From Bacteroidales bacterium (GTDB lineage: Bacteria > Bacteroidota > Bacteroidia > Bacteroidales > UBA932), in NCBI GenBank assembly GCA_024691765.1, contig JAILNI010000041.1:62001-126000 (forward strand): a stretch of DNA of 64,000 bases, in the 5' to 3' direction. The notes under the pieces are model-generated. The model did not search any database. It worked only from the letters and a program-made list of their open reading frames with translations, and was not told where the DNA came from. Positions 34,597 through 42,791 of the stretch are shown in pieces. The stretch's first letter is position 1. Each line of letters starts with the position of its first letter. A program made the translations under genes and the position numbers.

Positions 34597-35700
34597 ATGA
34601 AAAGATATTGTTTAGCTCTGGCCTGCTGTCTGGCGGCCATCGTGGCAGTTTCATGCAAAAAGAAGGCCGAGACCGGGGAACCCCCGATTGCGCTGGTCAG
34701 TTACATAATCGAAAACCGCAACCTGCCCTCGCACAAGCTGGTTGCCTCGTATTCCGGGAACGACGCCTCCAAGAGCGTCTTCCTCGTAGGCAGCCCGGTG
34801 CTGTGCGAAGCCTTGAGGCAGAAGATTCTTGAAGTAGACGTCCATGACAACATCGACGGTAGGCTCAGCCCCGACGGGCTGCCGGATTTCGCCGGCGAGC
34901 TCGTGTGTACGGTGGTGGATTTCGCAAACGCTCCCTATTCGGCGCATGCCGGCAGGGAAGAGGCCCTCAGGGAAGTGGCCGTACTCGACATGCTGGTCAC
35001 GATGGACACGCTTTGCTTCATCAACGAATACGACAGGTCCGGCGTGGCTTCGAAGCCTCTTCCTAAACTCGTCGTGATGGCCTCGCCTTACGCCGCCGCA
35101 TACGGAAAGTACGATATCGACACGCTGTTCAAGTCGTTGGGTTGCCGTCTTCCCGTGGTTTATCCGCTCGAGACCATGCTGGACGGGGTGTTCGCCACAA
35201 AGGCCGGTTCGCTGAACATCGGCTTCATCACAGGTGAAGAGAGCCTCGATTCCACCGCCTGCGAAGCCCTCCTCAAGGGGAAGGCCGAGGCCGACAAGCG
35301 CTCTGGATGCACCGGAGTCGTGTTCGCGTCCGACCTCTCAGCCCCTGATCCTCTGCTTTCGTTCCTCGACAGCTGCCTGCTGGCCGGAAAAGTCCGTCCG
35401 CTCGACGCCATAATAGTCGACGACCCGTTCGCGGATGCCGTGGGCATGCGTATGACTCTTGGCCGCATCACCAATCCCGACAATCCGGAGTCTCTCTCCT
35501 ACGGGAAACTCATCGCTCCCGGCTGCATGATAATCGAAATATGCGAGTCGGTTTCCGACGAATGCTACCGTATCCTCAGGAAGGGCAACCTCTTCACACA
35601 TAACATTTCACTGCCGCGTTCACTGGAGTTCAAGACTGCAATGCTGTCCGACTCCACCTTCGTGCTGACCCCCTTCGACAACGGCGACCCGCTCCGATAG
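34597..35700 (+). CDS. Lipoprotein of unknown function
   Basis: 367 residues with an SPII signal (MKRYCLALACCLAAIVAVSC, lipobox AVSC). The ATG at 34597 is preferred to a GTG one codon upstream. The mature protein alternates beta strands and helices (ALVSYIIENRNL, LGFITGEESLD-type segments, AIIVDDPFAD) and resembles a Rossmann-like/periplasmic-binding fold, but I recognise no family. It begins a run rlmI-exonuclease-carrier with no gaps: the exonuclease ATG directly follows its stop. Confidence 0.75.
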   Translation: MKRYCLALACCLAAIVAVSCKKKAETGEPPIALVSYIIENRNLPSHKLVASYSGNDASKSVFLVGSPVLCEALRQKILEVDVHDNIDGRLSPDGLPDFAGELVCTVVDFANAPYSAHAGREEALREVAVLDMLVTMDTLCFINEYDRSGVASKPLPKLVVMASPYAAAYGKYDIDTLFKSLGCRLPVVYPLETMLDGVFATKAGSLNIGFITGEESLDSTACEALLKGKAEADKRSGCTGVVFASDLSAPDPLLSFLDSCLLAGKVRPLDAIIVDDPFADAVGMRMTLGRITNPDNPESLSYGKLIAPGCMIIEICESVSDECYRILRKGNLFTHNISLPRSLEFKTAMLSDSTFVLTPFDNGDPLR

Positions 35701-36471
35701 ATGGCATTTCAGATAAGCATCACCCAGGAAGAGATTGAAAAGCTGCCCCTCCAGGCTTTCGAGGGCAGTATAACGGTCATCGACGAACCGGGGCCGGACT
35801 ACGACAGGGCGGTGCGCTATCTGCAAAGGCAGAAGGTGATAGGTTTCGACACGGAATCGCGGCCGGTTTTCACTCCCGGCCAGCACAATCACGGAGTAGC
35901 CATACTCCAGCTCTCCGGACCCGACAGGGCCTTCCTTTTCCGTGTGCGCAAGATGGGCATGCTCGGCCCCGTCTGCCGGGTAATGTCGAATCCACGCATA
36001 ATCAAGGTGGGAGCCGCTTCGGGCGACGACGTGCACGGCCTGCAGCGCATCGAAGGCTTCAACGCCCGCGCGTTCGTGGACCTTCAGAAGATGGTGTGGG
36101 AGTACGGAATCAAGGACAAGAGCGTGAAGAAGATGTCGGCCATCATACTTGGCGTCCGTATCTCCAAAACCCAGCAGCTGAGCAACTGGGAGGCCGATAC
36201 GCTGACTGAGGCCCAGAAGAAATACGCAGCTACCGACGCTTGGATATGCCGCGAGATGTACCTTAAACTCTGCGACAGCCCCAGAGCTCCGCTCACTCCG
36301 GAACAGATGAGCACGCCCGAGCATCTGGCAAAGCTCGAAAGAATTGCGAAGGCGAAGGAAGACCAGGCCAGGCTCGCGGCCGAAAGGGCTGCTGATCCCA
36401 ACCGCAAACGCCGCCGCCACCGTCACAGAAATAGAAAGAAGAAGAGCCATGACAGCGAAACTGTATCTTAA
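35701..36471 (+). CDS. DEDDy 3'-5' exonuclease domain protein (RNase D/WRN-like)
   Basis: 256 residues. The exonuclease motifs are complete: ExoI VIGFDTES (D and E), ExoII KVGAASGDDVHGL, and ExoIII YAATDAWICREMY (Y and D), i.e. the DEDDy type. There is no HRDC domain; instead the C-terminus is basic (RKRRRHRHRNRKKK), suggesting nucleic-acid binding. Such stand-alone domains in Bacteroidota are annotated as 3'-5' exonucleases; RNA or DNA preference is not known. It overlaps rlmI by 23 bp. Confidence 0.88.
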   Translation: MAFQISITQEEIEKLPLQAFEGSITVIDEPGPDYDRAVRYLQRQKVIGFDTESRPVFTPGQHNHGVAILQLSGPDRAFLFRVRKMGMLGPVCRVMSNPRIIKVGAASGDDVHGLQRIEGFNARAFVDLQKMVWEYGIKDKSVKKMSAIILGVRISKTQQLSNWEADTLTEAQKKYAATDAWICREMYLKLCDSPRAPLTPEQMSTPEHLAKLERIAKAKEDQARLAAERAADPNRKRRRHRHRNRKKKSHDSETVS

Positions 36472-37645
36472 GAAGGGCCGCGATGCATCCGTACGCCGTT
36501 TCCACCCATGGGTGTTCTCGGGGGCGGTTGCGAACGTGGTCGGCCATCCAGCCGAAGGAGACATCGTGGGAGTCTTTTCAGCCGAAGGAGACTATCTTGC
36601 AAGCGGACACTGGCAGATAGGTTCGATATCCGTGCGCATACTTTCCTTCGCCGGAGATCCGGAATCGCCGGACTTCTGGACTGAGGCAATCGGTGCGGCA
36701 CTCCAGGCAAGGGTGGCTATGGGACTGGCCGGTTCCCGCCGCACCAGTTGCTATCGTCTCGTTCACGGCGAAGGCGACGGACTTCCAGGCCTGATTATCG
36801 ACTGGTACGACGGCGTGGCTGTTATGCAGGCCCACTCGGCAGGCATGTTCCGCGCGAAGAATCAGATATGCGAAGCCCTGCAGAAGGTTTGCGGAAAGAA
36901 ACTCCAGGCAGTTTACGACAAGAGCAGCGGAACAGCCCCCTTCAAGGCCGGCCTCGATCTGGTCGACGGTTATCTGTACAGGGCGTCCGGCTTCGTGGAC
37001 GGGCCCCGCGCAGTGCTCGAGAACGGACACAAATTCCTTGTAGACTGGAGCGAGGGCCAGAAAACGGGCTTCTTCCTCGATCAGCGTGAGAACCGTGCGC
37101 TGGTGGAAAAGTATTCCAAAGGCCGCAGGGTGCTAAATCTCTTCTGCTATACGGGGGGATTCAGCGTTTATGCCCTGGGAGGCGGCGCGCTTAGGGTTGA
37201 TTCCGTGGATTCGTCGGCAAAGGCCATCGCCCTTGCTTCGAAGAACCTCAATCTTAACGGGTTCGCTCCCGAGTCACACTCCGAGATCTGCGCCGACGTC
37301 AAGGATTATCTCGGAGGTCTCCAGCCCGACGCATACGATCTTATAATAGTCGATCCTCCCGCATTTGCGAAACACCGCGGCGCGCTTGGAACTGCCCTCA
37401 GGGCGTATCAGCGCCTCAATGCCGCTGCCATCTCAGCCGTTGCTCCGGGTGGTTTCGTGTTCACCTTCTCCTGTTCCCAGGTGGTGGACCGCCAGACCTT
37501 CCTCGAAACCGTTTTCTCCGCAGCGGCGCAGACGGGCCGCCGGGTGCGCGTCCTCGACCGCCTCAGCCAGCCGGCCGACCATGCGGTGAACATCTATCAT
37601 CCCGAAGGGGAGTATCTCAAGGGGCTGCTTCTCTATGTCGAATAG
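36449..37645 (+). CDS. rlmI: Class I SAM-dependent rRNA methyltransferase RlmI-like
   Basis: RlmI makes m5C1962 in 23S rRNA. The 398-residue protein has an N-terminal PUA domain (HPWVFSGAV), the FLDQRENR motif, the SAM-binding VLNLFCYTGGFSVYAL, and the catalytic-loop DPPAFAK followed by TFSCSQ, whose Cys is the likely nucleophile. The ATG at 36449 is chosen because the longer frame would run back through the exonuclease's basic tail. It overlaps the carrier gene by 11 bp. Related RlmO-type target specificities cannot be excluded. Confidence 0.9.
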   Translation: MTAKLYLKKGRDASVRRFHPWVFSGAVANVVGHPAEGDIVGVFSAEGDYLASGHWQIGSISVRILSFAGDPESPDFWTEAIGAALQARVAMGLAGSRRTSCYRLVHGEGDGLPGLIIDWYDGVAVMQAHSAGMFRAKNQICEALQKVCGKKLQAVYDKSSGTAPFKAGLDLVDGYLYRASGFVDGPRAVLENGHKFLVDWSEGQKTGFFLDQRENRALVEKYSKGRRVLNLFCYTGGFSVYALGGGALRVDSVDSSAKAIALASKNLNLNGFAPESHSEICADVKDYLGGLQPDAYDLIIVDPPAFAKHRGALGTALRAYQRLNAAAISAVAPGGFVFTFSCSQVVDRQTFLETVFSAAAQTGRRVRVLDRLSQPADHAVNIYHPEGEYLKGLLLYVE

Positions 37646-38621
37646 GCTCTCCGGCTTTCTCCGCCACTGGATGCTGGTGATTTCGATGTCGCTCGGCGTC
37701 GGTATCTTCCTCATCCTTTATCTGGTACCCGGCCTGTCCGCTGTGGAAGAGGGATACAGCTCGGTCGCGCGCAGACTCCAGCCCGTGCTGGTGGGCGTTA
37801 TGCTCTTCCTGCAGTTCAACGTAACGGCCCCGTCCGACATCCGGCTTCACCGCTGGCATGCGCGTCTGCTTGCGGTTCAGACCCTGCTGTTCGGGCTTGC
37901 CGCACTGTTGACGATAGTGCTGACCGGCGGTTTTCATGGTTCTCCGGCCCCCGGGAACTGTGCTGCCGCCGCCCTGCTTGCAGAGTGCGCGATGCTCTGC
38001 TTCATCTGCCCTACGGCGGCCGCGTCCGGCGTCATCACTTCCAAAATAGGAGGCTCGCTTCAGCAGGGCATGGCCTATCTGCTGCTGAGCGACCTTCTTG
38101 CGTCTCTGCTCATTCCCTTGATTATCCCCCTGGTTCATCCGGCGGAAGGCATGACCTACCTACAGCGCCTTCTGGTGATAGGGGAGAGGGTGTTCTCGAT
38201 CCTGGTGCTCCCGTGCGCGCTCGCATGGTTCATAAGATACGTGTTCCCCGGAGTGCAGAAGTGGCTTTCCCGCTTCACCGGCTGGGCCTTCTACGTGTGG
38301 GGCGTCTGCCTTATGCTGGCGATGTCCCTGGCGACGCGCAGCCTGCTGCTCTCCCGCACTCCGTTCTGGACGGCGGTGCTGATAGCCCTGGTGGCGCTTG
38401 CCGCCTGCCTCCTGCAGTTCCGGCTCGGCCGCAAAGCTGCGCGCAGGTTCGGAAGAGTTGAAAGCATTACTTCCGGTCAGGTGCTTGGGCAGAAGAACAC
38501 CGGTTTCCTTATCTGGCTCGGCCTCGGTTATATGACCCCGGTCACTTCGGTTGCCGGCGGATTATACGCACTGTGGCAGAATCTGGTCAATTCCTGGGAA
38601 CTCAGGCAAAAAAATTCTTAA
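37635..38621 (+). CDS. BASS-like (bile acid:sodium symporter superfamily) membrane transporter
   Basis: 328 residues with about nine to ten hydrophobic segments. The pattern of MLFLQFNVTAPSDIRL and MLCFICPTAAASGVITSKIGGSLQQGMAYLL (a small-residue crossover region) is that of the BASS/arsenite-efflux-like fold. Substrate is unknown. Last gene of the run beginning at 34597; followed by the promoter of the ABC operon. Confidence 0.75.
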   Translation: MSNRLSGFLRHWMLVISMSLGVGIFLILYLVPGLSAVEEGYSSVARRLQPVLVGVMLFLQFNVTAPSDIRLHRWHARLLAVQTLLFGLAALLTIVLTGGFHGSPAPGNCAAAALLAECAMLCFICPTAAASGVITSKIGGSLQQGMAYLLLSDLLASLLIPLIIPLVHPAEGMTYLQRLLVIGERVFSILVLPCALAWFIRYVFPGVQKWLSRFTGWAFYVWGVCLMLAMSLATRSLLLSRTPFWTAVLIALVALAACLLQFRLGRKAARRFGRVESITSGQVLGQKNTGFLIWLGLGYMTPVTSVAGGLYALWQNLVNSWELRQKNS

Positions 38622-38649
38622 AAATATTTGGAGATTAAAAATATTGTTG

Positions 38650-38683
38650 TACCTTTGCAGTGTACTAATAAACTAATACACTG
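38650..38683 (+). promoter_or_regulatory. Promoter and AGTGTA-type palindrome of the ABC/GntR operon
   Basis: The -7 box TACCTTTG is at 38650-38657. Immediately after it CAGTGTA (38658-38664) and TACACTG (38677-38683) are perfect inverted repeats 12 bp apart, over the expected transcription start. AGTGTA/TACACT arms are known for YtrA-type GntR regulators, and such a regulator ends this operon. Confidence 0.75.
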
Positions 38684-38695
38684 AAAGGCAACAAT

Positions 38696-39526
38696 ATGAT
38701 AAAGGTAAAAGATCTCAGTTTCAGCTACGGCAGCGTTCCGTGTCTGGAGCACATTTCCCTGGACCTCGAGCCCGGGAAAATCTACGGCCTGCTGGGGGAG
38801 AACGGAGTGGGGAAGACCACCCTGCTGACCCTTCTATGCGGCCTGAAAAAGCCTGAAGGAGGTTTCATCGAAACCGACGGAGAGTCTCCCTGCAGGCGCA
38901 GCCCCTCCTTCCTTCAGAACCAGTACTACCTCCCCGACGAAGTGGCGCCTGTGAACAGCAGGGCGGAGGCATGGGCCCTCGACTGCGGGCAGTTCTGGCC
39001 CTATTACTCCCACGACACCTTCCTCAAGGCCATGGGCCTCCTGGAAAACGACCCGTCAAAGAAGATGAACGCCATGTCGGCAGGCCAGCTCAAGAAGACC
39101 TACATCTCCTTCGCCCTGGCATCCGGCGCCCGCTACCTCTTCCTCGATGAGCCCACCAACGGCCTGGACATCCCCTCGAAGGCCCAGTTCCGCAAGGCAA
39201 TCATGACCCTCACCCCGGAGGAGAGCACCATAGTGATTTCCACCCATCAGGTGAAGGACCTCGAGAACATCATCGACCCCATCGTTATCCTGGACCGCAG
39301 GGACGTGCTGCTCAACGCCTCCATAGAGGAAATCAGTTCGAAACTCTTCTTCGATTACGGCACCACCCTGAATCCTTCGTCGCTCTACAGCGAGCAGCTG
39401 CCCGGCGGCTTCATCCAGGTGTATCACAATGCAGCCGCCGCCGACAGCAAGGTGAATGTGGAAGCCCTCTTCAACACAGTACACGCTCACAAGGATCTTA
39501 TTAAAGGAATCTTCAGCCATGAATAA
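38696..39526 (+). CDS. ABC transporter ATP-binding protein (YtrB-like)
   Basis: 276 residues with all ATPase motifs: Walker A GLLGENGVGKTTLLTLL, signature MSAGQLKK (a variant of LSGGQ), Walker B YLFLDEPTNGLD and the H-loop ISTHQ. The protein is the ATPase of a two-component exporter, with the next gene the membrane part. It is first in the operon behind the palindromic operator, and overlaps the next gene by 8 bp. Confidence 0.93.
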   Translation: MIKVKDLSFSYGSVPCLEHISLDLEPGKIYGLLGENGVGKTTLLTLLCGLKKPEGGFIETDGESPCRRSPSFLQNQYYLPDEVAPVNSRAEAWALDCGQFWPYYSHDTFLKAMGLLENDPSKKMNAMSAGQLKKTYISFALASGARYLFLDEPTNGLDIPSKAQFRKAIMTLTPEESTIVISTHQVKDLENIIDPIVILDRRDVLLNASIEEISSKLFFDYGTTLNPSSLYSEQLPGGFIQVYHNAAAADSKVNVEALFNTVHAHKDLIKGIFSHE

Positions 39527-40334
39527 TACTTTCAGCATCAAGAGATTCGGCACTTATCTGCTGCACGATATGCGTACGGCGGTCGCCGACAGCGGCCTCA
39601 GCCTCCTCATCATAGGCGCGATGCCCCTGTTCCAGTATTTCATTCCCCAGGCCTTCGCCCTCGTTTTTCAAGGGTCAGCATTCTCCATGGGCGACATGGG
39701 CAAGGCTCCCGCATACATCACCGCCTTCCTTCTGGCCAGCATAATCTTCCCCACGAAGCACTACGGAGGGCTTACGGACAAAAAGCAGGGCTCGGACTGG
39801 CTGATGCTTCCCGCTTCGACCCTTGAGAAATGGTTCTCCATGCTTCTCGTGACCTGTGTCGCAGTTCCGGCTTTCCTTCTGGCTGAACTTGCTGCTACGG
39901 ACGGCCTCATGAGCCTCTGCTTCAGCGGAACCTACGGCGCCACGGCCATTTCCGGAATAGTCTCCGCCATGCAGAAGGTATGGGCGCAGATGAATATCGA
40001 AGGAGTAGGAGGAATAGCGATTACGTGGCCTGCGGCAATGTGGCTGAGCTGGTGCGAATGCGTTCTCTTCTTCACGACCGGCGCCATCTTCTTCAAGAAG
40101 AGCAAGATAGGTAAGACCTTCCTGGCAGCCTTCGTGCTCGGCATGCTCATCAGTCTCGTTACGATAGCAGTAATGCGCGCGATCGGCCTGAACGGCATAC
40201 ACATAGATACCACCGACTTCAACGAGATGCGCTTCATACGTTCGATGAACGTGATAGTGTATATGATTTATATCGTATGGTTCGCGGTGCAGGATGCGGT
40301 GCTCTACTTCAGAATGAAAACCTTAAAGCATTAA
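39519..40334 (+). CDS. ABC transporter membrane subunit
   Basis: 271 residues with about six hydrophobic segments, e.g. GLSLLIIGAMPLFQYFIPQAF, MLLVTCVAVPAFLLAEL and the C-terminal VIVYMIYIVWFAVQDAVLYF. No ATPase motif. The start codon is the ATG at 39519 (MNNTFSIKRFG), overlapping the ATPase stop; a longer frame has no justification. Encoded between the ATPase and the GntR regulator, as in Ytr-type operons. Exported substrate unknown; cell-wall stress is a usual inducer of such operons. Confidence 0.75.
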   Translation: MNNTFSIKRFGTYLLHDMRTAVADSGLSLLIIGAMPLFQYFIPQAFALVFQGSAFSMGDMGKAPAYITAFLLASIIFPTKHYGGLTDKKQGSDWLMLPASTLEKWFSMLLVTCVAVPAFLLAELAATDGLMSLCFSGTYGATAISGIVSAMQKVWAQMNIEGVGGIAITWPAAMWLSWCECVLFFTTGAIFFKKSKIGKTFLAAFVLGMLISLVTIAVMRAIGLNGIHIDTTDFNEMRFIRSMNVIVYMIYIVWFAVQDAVLYFRMKTLKH

Positions 40335-40338
40335 TCCC

Positions 40339-40683
40339 ATGGAATTCGACAGCAACAGGCCCATTTACCTGCAGATAGCGGACGCCATCTGCGACAGGGT
40401 CCTCTCCGGAGAACTCGCTCAGGGCGACAGGATTCCTTCGGTTCGCGAGCACGGGGCAGAGATAGGAGTTAACCCCAACACAGTGGCGCGTTCCTACGAA
40501 AGGCTTACCGGCCTGGGAGTCATACGCCAGCAGCGCGGAATAGGCTTCTTTATCGCGGACGATGCGAAGGAACTCATACTCAAGGATGCGCGCGAGCGCT
40601 TCCTGAGCGAGGAACTGCCCGCCTTCGCCGAGCGCGCCCGGCTGCTTGGCGTAAGCCCCGCCGAAATAGCGGCGAAACTCTAA
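40339..40683 (+). CDS. GntR-family transcriptional regulator (YtrA subfamily)
   Basis: 114 residues: a full GntR winged-helix domain (YLQIADAICDRVLSGELAQGDRIPSVREHGAEIGVNPNTVARSYERL) and only a short C-terminal helix, which is the YtrA form (no ligand-binding domain). It probably dimerises and represses its own operon through the palindrome at 38658-38683. It is 4 bp after the membrane-subunit gene. Confidence 0.93.
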   Translation: MEFDSNRPIYLQIADAICDRVLSGELAQGDRIPSVREHGAEIGVNPNTVARSYERLTGLGVIRQQRGIGFFIADDAKELILKDARERFLSEELPAFAERARLLGVSPAEIAAKL

Positions 40684-40739
40684 GCACCAGTCCGGCTGCA
40701 GGCCGACAGGCACCTCGGAGCGTCATACGGCTGGAAATA

Positions 40740-41585
40740 CTATCGCAAAGGGCGGTGCGCCGAACGGCGTGCCGCCTTTTCGTTCAGGGCGAGCCTCGAA
40801 CGGTCTCCCGGCACAACGGCGGCATCAACGAAGCGCTCCCAGATAATGTCTTCAGCGAGTTTCGACGGATGCACCAGATCTTCGGCGTAGTAGCGGTAGT
40901 CGCGCAGCTCGTCGAGAAGAATCTCGTAAGCGGGGAAATAGCAGACGTCAAGCCGCCCCAGAGCCATCTGCAGCGTCGCTTTGCTGAGGGTGTTGCTCCG
41001 GGCCCCGTCGCCCAGGTGCCTTATGGGGCTGACGGTAAAGATGAACTCCTTGTCGGGATTGCTGCGCTCGAGCATCTGCAGCAGGGCAGAAACCTGCTCG
41101 AGCCCGAGCATCTCGTGGCTGAACTCGGCGGAGGGGCGCTTGAGGCAGTTGGAAACCACCTCTCCGTTCGAAACCAGCTTCCAAACCATGGCCGTGCCGA
41201 GGGTGACGAGCACCTTGTTGCAGCCTTTCCAGAAGGTGGAGGCCTGCGCCAGGGCCGCATTGGCTCCCTCAAGGAACTCAGCCTCCGAAGCTTTTGCGAA
41301 AGAGCTGTGGTGCGACCAGGAGCACACGAGTCCGGCGCCTGCCCCCATCTGCACGCAGTCCTCCCTGCGGAAAGGCGTACCGGAAGACAGCCTTGCGACG
41401 GCATTGAATATCGAAACCGGATTGTAAAGGGTTCCGAAAGGGTTGACGCAGACGTCGAACCCGTAGTCGGAAAGGCGTCGGCCCATTGAATCGGCAAAGC
41501 AGGAGCCGAGAACCATAATGCGGTCGTCAAGCGAGAGCTGAACCGGAAGTGGAGTCGCGAAAACGGGAGTGCTGAGTTTTATCAT
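40740..41585 (-). CDS. GSCFA-domain protein
   Basis: 281 residues starting MIKLSTPVFATPLPVQL. The name-giving motif VLGSCFADSMG lies at about residues 27-37, and a C-terminal DLVHPSKLAEDIIW contains the Asp/His expected for an SGNH-like hydrolase. Function is unproven for the family; it is widespread in Bacteroidota. The ATG at 41585 is preferred to one nine codons upstream because the minus-strand -7 box is at 41597-41590. The last codons contain a GGCGG.../...CCGCC hairpin (about 40751-40776) that may end transcription. Confidence 0.9.
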   Translation of the reverse strand: MIKLSTPVFATPLPVQLSLDDRIMVLGSCFADSMGRRLSDYGFDVCVNPFGTLYNPVSIFNAVARLSSGTPFRREDCVQMGAGAGLVCSWSHHSSFAKASEAEFLEGANAALAQASTFWKGCNKVLVTLGTAMVWKLVSNGEVVSNCLKRPSAEFSHEMLGLEQVSALLQMLERSNPDKEFIFTVSPIRHLGDGARSNTLSKATLQMALGRLDVCYFPAYEILLDELRDYRYYAEDLVHPSKLAEDIIWERFVDAAVVPGDRSRLALNEKAARRSAHRPLR

Positions 41586-41589
41586 AAAG

Positions 41590-41607
41590 CAAAAATAACT
41601 ATCTTTA
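41590..41607. promoter_or_regulatory. Divergent promoters (GSCFA gene / barrel-nucleotidase operon)
   Basis: The minus strand reads TATTTTTG (41597-41590), 4 bp from the GSCFA ATG. The plus strand reads TATCTTTA (41600-41607), a one-base variant, 8 bp from the ATG at 41616. Both messages would have almost no leader. Confidence 0.5.
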
Positions 41608-41615
41608 CGCAAATA

Positions 41616-42791
41616 ATGCCCTGCAAGGTGAAAAAACTCTTTCTAGTCTCCCTGCTTGCGCTGCTCTCAGTTGCGGCGCTTGCCCAGCTGCGCGGAAACA
41701 AGGTGCAGTTCGAATACGGGACTTACTACCAGTATTACTTCGAAAACCGCGAATTCGACTACAGGGTGGCGAGTCCGACCGAATCGTCCACGATCAACGG
41801 CATGGCGCTGACTCCCGGCGTAGGATTCAGTTTCTTCGACGGAGGGAACGTCAACCATCGGCTTTCGCTGGGGCTGGACATACGCAAGGACATGGGCTCC
41901 GGCAGAGGAGGACGCTATCTCGACGAAGTGACTGCCAATTACGACGGGCATCTCTCCCTCAAGGACGGATCCCTTTTCGAAGGCATCATCGGAGTCTTCC
42001 CCAGACATTACTGCGAAGGCGAATACGGACAGGCATTCTTCAGCGATTCAACCCTCTTCGCCGACCGCAACCTGGAAGGCACGCTTCTGAAGTACCGTTC
42101 CGAAAAGTTCTATGCAGAGCTCGGGGCCGACTGGATGGGGCAGAAGGATACACTCCGCAAGGAGCGCTTTATGATATTCACCTCGATGCAGTGGAAGCCT
42201 CAGGACTGGTTGCATCTGGGTTTTGCGGGCACGTTCTACCACTATGCGGGCAGTTTCAAGGCTCCGGGAGTGGTGGACAACAACCTCATTGAACCTTACG
42301 TCCGTTTCGACCTTGCCCGCCAGGCGCGCATGCAGGAACTCTCGCTGAAACTGGGGCTTATGGGCACCTACCAGTGGGACCGCAAGCGCGAGGCGTCGCA
42401 GACCATCAAGGCCGGGGCAGAAGCCATTTTTAAGGCGAAAATCCGCAATCTCGCCCTGGTCAACACTTTCTTCAGCGGAGACGGATTCCAGTATCTGTAC
42501 GAAAACAAGGACCTCGGTGGCAACAAATACGGGGCGAACCTCTACTTCGGCTCCCGTTTCTACGGCTTCCCGCTTTACGACTGCGCCGAACTCGCGTGGA
42601 CTCCGCGCCTCGGCCGATCCCTGTCGCTGGAGCTGCGCGCCCGTTTCCATTTCTGCAACGAAGGATTCATAGGCAACACCCAGACCCTCAGCTTCATCTT
42701 CGACCTCGACCGCATGCGCCATCCCAAATGGGGCGCAGGCCGCATAGGGGAGCCCAAGCCCAGGAAAACACCGCATTATCTCTCACTGTAA
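41616..42791 (+). CDS. Probable outer-membrane beta-barrel protein, unknown function
   Basis: 391 residues with a signal peptide (VKKLFLVSLLALLSVAALAQ) and many amphipathic beta strands (VQFEYGTYYQYYFENREFDY, LSLELRARFHF, LSFIFDLDRM). It looks like a Bacteroidota outer-membrane barrel; no known family. It is joined head-to-tail with the nucleotidase (its stop precedes that ATG directly), suggesting the pair handles an extracellular nucleotide or phosphate compound. The C-terminal tail is basic (GEPKPRKTPHYLSL). Confidence 0.65.
   Translation: MPCKVKKLFLVSLLALLSVAALAQLRGNKVQFEYGTYYQYYFENREFDYRVASPTESSTINGMALTPGVGFSFFDGGNVNHRLSLGLDIRKDMGSGRGGRYLDEVTANYDGHLSLKDGSLFEGIIGVFPRHYCEGEYGQAFFSDSTLFADRNLEGTLLKYRSEKFYAELGADWMGQKDTLRKERFMIFTSMQWKPQDWLHLGFAGTFYHYAGSFKAPGVVDNNLIEPYVRFDLARQARMQELSLKLGLMGTYQWDRKREASQTIKAGAEAIFKAKIRNLALVNTFFSGDGFQYLYENKDLGGNKYGANLYFGSRFYGFPLYDCAELAWTPRLGRSLSLELRARFHFCNEGFIGNTQTLSFIFDLDRMRHPKWGAGRIGEPKPRKTPHYLSL

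Noticed and set aside
36344..36448. Longer N-terminus for rlmI
   Set aside because: The additional 35 codons only re-read the basic tail of the exonuclease gene in another frame.
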